From Deltaproteobacteria bacterium (lineage in GTDB: Bacteria > Desulfobacterota > Desulfobacteria > Desulfobacterales > JAFDCJ01), in assembly GCA_019310665.1 (NCBI GenBank), contig JAFDDW010000166.1:1-5693 (forward strand): a DNA stretch of 5,693 nt, in the 5' to 3' direction. Position 1 is the stretch's first letter, and the number at the start of each line of letters is the position of its first letter. Both the position numbers and the translations under genes were made by a program. Under the pieces are notes generated by a model. The model saw only the letters and a program-made list of their open reading frames with translations, ran no database searches and was not told the DNA's origin. Below are positions 1 through 3,873 of the stretch, piece by piece.

Positions 1-1
1 A

Positions 2-148
2 TTGACTCCGACTCGAAAGCGTCATCTCGGTTTTAATGAATCGGCCCTTCACTGGGATCTTGTGAATACGGAGAAAAAAAGAGTCACGGCTCATTTGAAA
101 TCCGGCAAATCTGTGATCATCTATGAAAACGGACGTTTTAGGCATTAA
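2..148 (+). CDS. C-terminal end of a probable M29-family aminopeptidase (5' truncated by window edge)
   Basis: An open frame runs from the window edge to a TAA at 146-148 and encodes 48 residues; the start lies outside the window. The segment GFNESALHWDLV (fragment residues 10-21) fits the last conserved block of M29 (thermophilic/AmpS-type) metallo-aminopeptidases. In that family an N-x-S-x-x-H-x-D pattern supplies the final two metal ligands, here His17 and Asp19 of the fragment. The tail VIIYENGRF also resembles the closing beta-strand and 'ENG/DG-F' ending of such enzymes. These are cytosolic dinuclear-metal exopeptidases that release N-terminal amino acids. The call rests on motif memory over a short stretch, so another metallohydrolase is possible. 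The gene converges on the response regulator gene, and a hairpin follows within a few bases of its stop. Confidence 0.55.
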   Translation: MTPTRKRHLGFNESALHWDLVNTEKKRVTAHLKSGKSVIIYENGRFRH

Positions 149-181
149 AAAAAGCACAAAACTTTGATTGTTTCGTGCTTT
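147..181 (-). terminator. Rho-independent terminator between convergent genes, best on the minus strand
   Basis: The arms AAAGCAC (151-157) and GTGCTTT (175-181) pair over 7 bp. After one A/C mismatch a further 4 bp pair (159-162 with 170-173), leaving a 7-base loop. Read on the minus strand, the stem runs into seven T residues (complement of A147-A153), as expected for an intrinsic terminator of the response regulator transcript. On the plus strand the hairpin starts 3 bases after the TAA of the upstream gene but has only a short T-run, so it would act there less efficiently. Confidence 0.7.
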
Positions 182-204
182 AGGCCCTTTGTGGCCTTTA
201 TCTG

Positions 205-216
205 ACAACATGTTGT
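205..216. other. Perfect 12-bp palindrome ACAACATGTTGT
   Basis: A self-complementary 12-mer lies in the convergent intergenic region downstream of the response regulator. It differs only at its two central bases from the palindrome at 769-780 upstream of the same gene. It has no loop, so it is more likely a protein-binding dyad or chance than an RNA hairpin. Confidence 0.4.
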
Positions 217-227
217 AAGGAACTAAC

Positions 228-290
228 GGTTTCAGTGTTCAGGTTTCAGGATTTAGCACCTCAACTCCCTGACACCCGAAACCTGACACC
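228..290. repeat. Imperfect inverted repeat, likely a dispersed intergenic repeat
   Basis: The left arm 235-250 (GTGTTCAGGTTTCAGG) pairs with the right arm 275-289 (CCCGAAACCTGACAC) over 14 bp, with one bulged T and one mismatch, around a 24-base spacer. CCTGACACC occurs twice directly within the right part (268-276 and 282-290). The composition differs from the AT-rich surroundings. The form resembles the short CAGGTTTC/CCTGAC-type repeats scattered between genes in many bacterial genomes, but copy number cannot be judged from one window. It lies in the 3' untranslated part of the response regulator transcript and could form a stem there. Confidence 0.6.
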
Positions 291-321
291 TAAAATATTG
301 TCTTAATGGCACACTCGCTTT

Positions 322-693
322 TCAAGTCCCCACCGCTGCCCGGGGAGGCACCGGAACCAGTGAACCGATGCACTCAACCAGCTCTTTCATGGGAAAAGGT
401 TTCGCTAAAATCTTATCGAACGCACTGCCTTCCATTAACCATGGGGTTCCGGATATCGCAATAACAGGAATTGATTGTTTTTCAGATTTTCGGATATGGT
501 TCACAACCCCATTGCCGTCAATGCCGGGCATTCGAATATCGGTAATCACAATATCAAAACTGCCGTCATCAAATTTACGGATTCCTTCCTGACCGTCAGT
601 CGCTGTTTCAACGTTGTGCCCGAATCTGGTCAACACCTGGCGAATTATCTGCAAAATTCCTTTTTCATCGTCGATAACTAGAACTGTGGACAT
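322..693 (-). CDS. Single-domain CheY-like response regulator
   Basis: This 123-residue cytoplasmic protein is essentially one receiver (REC) domain. It should accept a phosphoryl group from a histidine kinase and signal by protein contact. The visible landmarks are the acidic pair Asp8-Asp9, the phosphoacceptor Asp52 in ITDIRMPG, the switch Ser81 in AISG and Lys98 in LAKPF, so the active site is complete. The remaining tail (about 112-123, rich in Pro and Val) is too short for a DNA-binding or enzymatic output domain. The ATG at 691-693 is supported by GGAG (complement of 701-704) seven bases upstream. A sigma70-like promoter lies at 741-769 and a terminator at 147-181, so the gene is probably monocistronic. 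No kinase lies in the window, so the partner and the process controlled are unknown. Confidence 0.92.
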   Translation of the reverse strand: MSTVLVIDDEKGILQIIRQVLTRFGHNVETATDGQEGIRKFDDGSFDIVITDIRMPGIDGNGVVNHIRKSEKQSIPVIAISGTPWLMEGSAFDKILAKPFPMKELVECIGSLVPVPPRAAVGT

Positions 694-740
694 GGCGTTT
701 CTCCAAAATCTTGGATCAGTTTCAAGCTTGTTATTGTATA

Positions 741-769
741 ATCCTAACCCAATTTACAGGCAATGTCAA
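741..769 (-). promoter_or_regulatory. Sigma70-like promoter of the response regulator gene
   Basis: On the minus strand a perfect -35 TTGACA (complement of 764-769) is followed after exactly 17 bp by TAGGAT (complement of 741-746), which matches the -10 consensus at 4 of 6 positions. The expected start near 734 gives a leader of about 40 nt carrying the ribosome binding site at 701-704. Confidence 0.6.
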
Positions 770-780
770 CAATATATTGT
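769..780. promoter_or_regulatory. Perfect palindrome ACAATATATTGT abutting the -35 box; possible operator
   Basis: This self-complementary 12-mer touches the -35 hexamer of the response regulator promoter, sharing base 769. That is a position where an activator or repressor could act. It is AT-rich, so chance is possible, but a near-identical palindrome lies at 205-216. Confidence 0.4.
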
Positions 781-796
781 GGCTTTTTGTTAGCAC

Positions 797-814
797 ACCA
801 CTATATACAGTGGT
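797..814. promoter_or_regulatory. 18-bp dyad ACCACT-N6-AGTGGT
   Basis: Perfect 6-bp arms (797-802 and 809-814) surround ATATAC, whose TATA core is itself symmetric. The dyad lies about 30 bp upstream of the -35 box of the response regulator promoter. It could be an operator, or a hairpin in a transcript starting at the 938-965 promoter. No T-run follows on either strand, so it is not a typical terminator. Confidence 0.4.
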
Positions 815-937
815 TCAATCAGTTTAAGCGATGATGACGACACCCTATGAATTATCGGGATAAAAATTTCCCAATAGGCTGCTTAACATCTGGGAGGTTT
901 TGAACATTCACGACGAGTTTAAGGATGCTGGAAGGTC

Positions 938-965
938 ATTATAGAAATGCACGCGCTGGTGTCAA
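938..965 (-). promoter_or_regulatory. Full-consensus sigma70-like promoter on the minus strand
   Basis: Read on the minus strand, TTGACA (complement of 960-965) and TATAAT (complement of 938-943) are both perfect hexamers with a 16-bp spacer. Transcription would start near 931 and run towards the response regulator, 240 bp away. It could be a distal promoter giving that gene a long structured leader, or the promoter of a small RNA. A 20-codon frame (845-907, ATG at 905-907) begins about 24 nt after the predicted start but lacks a clear ribosome binding site. Confidence 0.55.
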
Positions 966-1000
966 ACCGAATTATTCATGCTTTGCGCAACGATCGATAA

Positions 1001-1145
1001 AAGTTATCAACAAAATATATCCATTCGAATTTATTCTTAATATTATGAAAATCGATCCCCTTCTTTTAAAACTAACAGTTTGAAAAATAACGAATTTTTT
1101 TAAAGATTTTAGGCAGATCAGAAGTTATGAACAAGTTATGAACAA
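1001..1145 (+). repeat. Three AAGTTATSAACAA repeats (DnaA-box-like) flanking AT-rich DNA
   Basis: AAGTTATCAACAA lies at 1001-1013. AAGTTATGAACAA occurs at 1122-1134 and again at 1133-1145, the last two in tandem with an 11-bp period. Each contains TTATNAACA, one base away from the DnaA-box consensus TTATNCACA, and all three face the same way. The roughly 110 bp between the first and second is strongly AT-rich with several GATC sites. This is compatible with a DnaA-binding or origin-like element, but no dnaA, dnaN, gidA or rpmH gene is near and the match is not exact. Confidence 0.4.
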
Positions 1146-1194
1146 TCGCACTTTCTTTAGAAATCTTCGCTTCTCTTCTCTTTTTAAAGATTTT
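1097..1194 (+). repeat. 14-bp direct repeat TTTTTAAAGATTTT, two copies
   Basis: Identical copies lie at 1097-1110 and 1181-1194 and bracket the tandem TTATGAACA repeats. A partial inverted copy (AAATCTT, 1161-1167) lies between them and could pair with 1187-1193. A 16-base pyrimidine run (1170-1185) leads into the second copy. Confidence 0.5.
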
Positions 1195-1205
1195 GACTAA
1201 TTCAT

Positions 1206-1241
1206 AAAAATAAAAGCGCCTGAGATCTGCAAGGCGCTTTT
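1206..1241 (-). terminator. Rho-independent terminator of the DUF4911-miaB-nuclease operon
   Basis: A perfect 10-bp stem (1212-1221 with 1232-1241, core AGCGCCT/AGGCGCT) with a 10-base loop is followed on the minus strand by TTTTATTTTTATG. It lies 100 bp beyond the stop of the nuclease family gene and is the first strong terminator downstream of the operon. Confidence 0.85.
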
Positions 1242-1299
1242 GAATCCACGAAAATAAACGGCCAGACGATTTATTGGGAATGAATGAATTCATCATGTC

Positions 1300-1337
1300 C
1301 CGATTACGGCTTAAAGCAGCCGGGGGACAGGAATCGG
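1300..1337 (-). other. Nested inverted repeats just after the nuclease gene stop
   Basis: An outer 6-bp pair (CCGATT 1300-1305 with AATCGG 1332-1337) encloses an inner 5-bp pair (CGGCT 1307-1311 with AGCCG 1318-1322), with an asymmetric internal loop. Starting four bases past the stop codon, it could form a 3'-untranslated stem in the operon mRNA upstream of the terminator. The function is unknown. Confidence 0.35.
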
Positions 1338-1340
1338 CGT

Positions 1341-1838
1341 TTATACTTTATACTTCCCGAAATCATCCGGTGACAGATTTTCGAGGTAATCAGCCCATTT
1401 TTTACCTTCCTCACTGGTATCAAGGACTTCAGCTTCGCCATCACTGATTTTCGATTTTTGCATGACTGAATCTTCCACGTAAATGGGGGCTTTAAATCGC
1501 AATGCCAGCGCAATGGCATCGCTCGGACGGGCATCGATGTCAAAACTCTTATCCTTGGACACAAAATATATTCTGGCGTAAAAGGTGTTGTCTTTTAAGT
1601 CACAGACCTCAACCTTGACTACTGAAATTTGCAATGTATCTGCGAAATTTTTTAAAAGGTCATGGGTCATGGGACGTTCATATTTTATATTTTGAAGGGC
1701 TGAGGCAATGGAGGTGGCTTCCAGTAAACCAATCCAGATGGGAACGGCCTGCTCATCCTCTTCAGATTTTAAAATGATTATGGGGGTATTCGATGCTGGA
1801 TCCATCGTTAGACCTGCTATGCTAACCTTATGCAGCAT
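1341..1838 (-). CDS. Bifunctional nuclease family protein (DUF151)
   Basis: The product has 165 residues, a usual length for bacterial BFN/DUF151 proteins, and is cytoplasmic with no signal peptide or membrane segment. Family landmarks are VPIWIG (32-37), RPMTHDLL (55-62) and the signature DARPSDAIALALR (102-114), followed by an acidic, less conserved C-terminus. Plant members were described as having RNase and DNase activity; a role in bacteria is not established, so nuclease activity is inferred from family membership only. The ATG at 1836-1838 lies inside the end of miaB (11-base overlap). It has a strong AAAGGAG (complement of 1848-1854) nine bases upstream, which points to coupled translation with miaB. 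It is the last gene before the terminator at 1206-1241. Confidence 0.9.
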   Translation of the reverse strand: MLHKVSIAGLTMDPASNTPIIILKSEEDEQAVPIWIGLLEATSIASALQNIKYERPMTHDLLKNFADTLQISVVKVEVCDLKDNTFYARIYFVSKDKSFDIDARPSDAIALALRFKAPIYVEDSVMQKSKISDGEAEVLDTSEEGKKWADYLENLSPDDFGKYKV

Positions 1839-3249
1839 AACTTTCTTCTCCTTTCAACCCTTCGACCAGGGACTTACTATCAACGGGCTCACCCCACAGT
1901 GAATGTGAATACGCTTTTTCAATTTTGATCAAAACCAATTTCCCCGGCGTAATTTCACCACAGTTCTCAGGACTGTCCGCTTGATAAAAATTTACGATTT
2001 TGTTTGTAGACGTGCGACCTGTCCACTGGACAGCCTGATGCGGGTGATTCAGATTGCCCGAAGATTGTTTTTTACTGAAACCTTCGGCAAGGATTGGCAT
2101 GATATTACCAACCAACGCCTGATTTTTCATTCTCGTAAGCTTTTCCTGCCGCTCCAGGAGATTTTGCAGCCGATCCTTCTTTTGCTGTTCTGAAACCTTT
2201 TGATCAAATTTCGCAGCCGGTGCATTGGGACGATCGGAATACATAAAGGCAAAAAGACCGTCAAATTCGATCGTCTGAATCAAATCCAGGGTTTCATCAA
2301 ATTCGGCATTCGACTCTCCGGGAAACCCGACAATAATATCGGATGTAATCGCAATATCAGGACAAGTATCCCTGAGTTTGGCGACTTTGTCAAGATACAG
2401 CTCTTTTGAATATTTGCGATTCATGCGTTTTAATACACGATTGGATCCCGATTGGACCGGCAAATGTATATGATTACATAGTTTATCATTGGTTCTAAAT
2501 GCGTTGATCAAGTCATCATCTAAATCCTTGGGGTGGGAGGTTGTGAATCGTATTCTCAAAAGTTGTTCGATATTACGAACGCGGAAGAGCAGTTCCGTAA
2601 AGGAACACAGACCCTCCTTTTTTCCATAACTGTTTACATTTTGACCGAGCAAGGTAACTTCTTTGAGGCCGGCCTGGGAAAGTTCTTGGATTTCATTAAT
2701 AACAACGTCCGGATGTCGACTCGTCTCCCTACCGCGCACATAGGGGACCACACAATATGAACAAAAATTATCGCAGCCGCGCATGATGGTGACAAAGCGG
2801 GACATCTGGCTATTCTGCCGGACAATGGAATGGGCCTCCGCAAACTCAGGTTTATCGTCTATTGCGATATCGACAATGCGGCAGCGTTTGGTCTCGATTT
2901 TTTGGATTAATTCGGGTAGCCGATTAATGGCCTGGGTTCCAAATACGAGATCAAGGTAAGGAATCCGTTTAAATATTTTTTCTCCTTCCTGCTGGGCCAC
3001 GCATCCGCCAACGCCGGTAATAAGACCCGGTTTCTTTTTTTTCAGTCTGGCAAGCCGTCCCAAAAAACTGAAGGCTTTTTGCTCGGCTTTAGCCCGGATG
3101 GTACAGGTGTTGACAATAACCAGATCCGCCATTTCCAGGGCCGATGTCTGCTGATATCCCAGTCGAGCCAGCCGCATGGCAATCTGCTCGGAGTCATAAA
3201 CGTTCATCTGGCAACCGATGGTGTTTAAATATAGGTATTTGTTTACCAT
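1828..3249 (-). CDS. miaB: tRNA-2-methylthio-N6-dimethylallyladenosine synthase MiaB
   Basis: This is a 473-residue radical-SAM methylthiotransferase that converts i6A37 to ms2i6A37 in tRNAs reading UNN codons. The N-terminal UPF0004 domain carries the auxiliary [4Fe-4S] cysteines Cys13 (GCQMN), Cys49 (NTC) and Cys83 (GGC). The radical-SAM cluster motif CxxxCxxC is Cys159, Cys163 and Cys166 in RGCDNFCSYC. Further hallmarks are TSHPKDL (237-243), HLPVQSGS (262-269) and YSDRPNAPA (337-345), which favours MiaB over MtaB or RimO. A C-terminal TRAM domain (about 376-445) contains GRTSTNKIVNF. All key cysteines are present and the length is normal. The ATG at 3247-3249 has only a weak AGG eleven bases upstream. 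The gene lies 139 bp after the DUF4911-like gene and overlaps the nuclease family gene downstream. Confidence 0.96.
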   Translation of the reverse strand: MVNKYLYLNTIGCQMNVYDSEQIAMRLARLGYQQTSALEMADLVIVNTCTIRAKAEQKAFSFLGRLARLKKKKPGLITGVGGCVAQQEGEKIFKRIPYLDLVFGTQAINRLPELIQKIETKRCRIVDIAIDDKPEFAEAHSIVRQNSQMSRFVTIMRGCDNFCSYCVVPYVRGRETSRHPDVVINEIQELSQAGLKEVTLLGQNVNSYGKKEGLCSFTELLFRVRNIEQLLRIRFTTSHPKDLDDDLINAFRTNDKLCNHIHLPVQSGSNRVLKRMNRKYSKELYLDKVAKLRDTCPDIAITSDIIVGFPGESNAEFDETLDLIQTIEFDGLFAFMYSDRPNAPAAKFDQKVSEQQKKDRLQNLLERQEKLTRMKNQALVGNIMPILAEGFSKKQSSGNLNHPHQAVQWTGRTSTNKIVNFYQADSPENCGEITPGKLVLIKIEKAYSHSLWGEPVDSKSLVEGLKGEESYAA

Positions 3250-3388
3250 ATAATTTCTTACCTACTTTATCCCTATAACCTGATGAGATTGAATATTGAC
3301 CATTTAAGGTCCGCCGTCGACGGATCAATTATAAAAAAAATGATCATAAAAATGACAGCGCGAAGCGACATCCACAAATATTCAATAT
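3250..3388. other. Intergenic spacer between the DUF4911-like gene and miaB
   Basis: This spacer separates two co-oriented genes. It contains a minus-strand TATAAT (complement of 3328-3333) without a recognisable -35 box. Just downstream of that lies a perfect GC-rich palindrome, CCGTCGACGG (3314-3323), near where such a promoter would start. ATGATCAT (3340-3347) is another short palindrome. No strong terminator is visible, so read-through from the DUF4911-like gene into miaB is likely, possibly with a weak internal promoter. Confidence 0.4.
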
Positions 3389-3393
3389 TCAAT
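3288..3393. repeat. 12-bp perfect inverted repeat (ATTGAATATTGA / TCAATATTCAAT)
   Basis: The arms at 3288-3299 and 3382-3393 are exact reverse complements, 82 bp apart. The right arm covers the stop codon of the DUF4911-like gene and continues as an approximate 7-bp tandem of ATTCAAT (about 3380-3407). It frames almost the whole spacer before miaB. It may be a dispersed intergenic repeat or a small non-autonomous element remnant; no target duplication was recognised. Confidence 0.5.
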
Positions 3394-3679
3394 TTTCGAT
3401 AGTTAATTCCGGCTTGTCCGGGTCAGGTGCCGACTCCATCATGATATCCTTTTGGAGATCCTGCAATATCATTTCTACATCACCTTCACAACCGGGTGCA
3501 ATGTGGAAAACAATCAAACCGGCCTCCGGATCCAGCGTCTCCAATACCGCCAGACCATCGTAGGCTTCGAAAATAAATCTTAAAAAGGCGATTTCCCGGC
3601 GATTGACACGGTAATACTGCTTAATGGTTTCGCCAGACACATGATTGGTTGACATGGCAAGAGTTACATGCTCAAACAC
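3389..3679 (-). CDS. Small DUF4911-like protein, first gene of the miaB operon
   Basis: The product is up to 96 residues, acidic and soluble, with no signal peptide or membrane segment. The core from about residue 21 to 80, including VNRREIAFLRFIFEAYDG (25-42) and a beta-rich block LIVFHIAPGCEGDVEMIL (55-72), fits DUF4911, a family of unknown function that I recall mainly from Desulfobacterota. The fold pattern (strand-helix-strand-strand-helix) suggests a small alpha/beta binding domain; that is inference. The start is uncertain. The longest frame begins with GTG at 3677-3679 and has no ribosome binding site. An in-frame ATG at 3653-3655 (Met9) keeps the whole domain and leaves a leader of about 37 nt from the promoter at 3699-3726. 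Position next to miaB hints at a link with tRNA or RNA metabolism. Confidence 0.75.
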   Translation of the reverse strand: MFEHVTLAMSTNHVSGETIKQYYRVNRREIAFLRFIFEAYDGLAVLETLDPEAGLIVFHIAPGCEGDVEMILQDLQKDIMMESAPDPDKPELTIEN

Positions 3680-3698
3680 TGATTAAAGTCGTTTAATT

Positions 3699-3726
3699 AG
3701 TATAATCATATCATGGGTTATTTCAA
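3699..3726 (-). promoter_or_regulatory. Sigma70-like promoter of the DUF4911-miaB-nuclease operon
   Basis: Minus-strand TTGAAA (complement of 3721-3726) and TATACT (complement of 3699-3704) each match consensus at 5 of 6 positions, with a 16-bp spacer. The predicted start near 3692 is only about 13 nt before the GTG start of the first gene but about 37 nt before its alternative ATG. Confidence 0.55.
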
Positions 3727-3769
3727 TAAAAAAGCGGAAGGGAAATAAAAGTTGATTCCCCCAATCCTT

Positions 3770-3808
3770 TCAACTTAATCAACTGTTCAACCCATCAACT
3801 TAATCAAC
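3770..3808. repeat. Direct repeat TCAACTTAATCAAC and TCAAC array between divergent genes
   Basis: The 14-mer occurs at 3770-3783 and 3795-3808 with a 25-bp period. Within this stretch TCAAC appears five times, starting at 3770, 3779, 3787, 3795 and 3804, at 8-9 bp steps. An inverted copy AAGTTGAT (3749-3756) pairs with ATCAACTT (3794-3801). The block lies between the leftward operon promoter and recJ. Confidence 0.55.
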
Positions 3809-3836
3809 CACTTACTAAATCCCAAATCATTTTTGG

Positions 3837-3865
3837 TTGTTCCGCACCGCAATCTAAGATATAAG
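3837..3865 (+). promoter_or_regulatory. Weak candidate promoter just before recJ
   Basis: TTGTTC (3837-3842) and TATAAG (3860-3865) are 17 bp apart; the -10 matches 5 of 6 and the -35 only 3 of 6. Transcription would start within a base or two of the recJ ATG and give a leaderless message, which conflicts with the AAGG at 3863-3866 that suits ribosome binding. The true promoter may lie further upstream. Confidence 0.25.
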
Positions 3866-3873
3866 GCGCATTC

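Larger units (their letters stand above)
694..1205. other. Long intergenic region without a convincing gene
   Basis: This roughly 510-bp stretch between the response regulator start and the terminator of the next operon holds no ORF I would call. It contains two minus-strand promoters (741-769, 938-965), dyads at 769-780 and 797-814, and a weaker stem at 854-860 with 869-875. From about 1000 onward it becomes AT-rich with repeated short motifs (three AAGTTATSAACAA, two copies of a 14-mer). Short frames at 845-907 (-), 900-944 (+) and 947-1000 (+) are too short to call. The density of signals suggests regulatory, RNA-coding or replication-related DNA rather than decayed coding sequence. Confidence 0.6.

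Noticed and set aside
368..681. Plus-strand ORFs opposite the response regulator
   Set aside because: Antisense shadows of a REC domain with a full active site and its own promoter and ribosome binding site.
797..814. LexA (SOS) box
   Set aside because: The minus strand has CTGT followed by TATATA, but the required ACAG at the far side is missing.
1072..1296. Minus-strand ORF of 74 codons between the nuclease gene and the AT-rich block
   Set aside because: It runs through the strong terminator at 1206-1241 and the repeats at 1097-1194, has Lys/Phe/Ile-rich low-information content and no family resemblance.
1981..2843. ORFs on the plus strand and in an alternate minus frame within miaB
   Set aside because: Overlap a complete MiaB reading frame with all motifs intact; no independent start signals.
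3334..3360. Terminator after the DUF4911-like gene (T-rich stretches on the minus strand)
   Set aside because: T-runs are present but no stable GC-rich stem precedes them, so read-through into miaB is more likely.
3770..3808. CRISPR-like array
   Set aside because: Only two copies of a 14-mer with an 11-bp spacer, and no cas genes; repeat and spacer are far too short.
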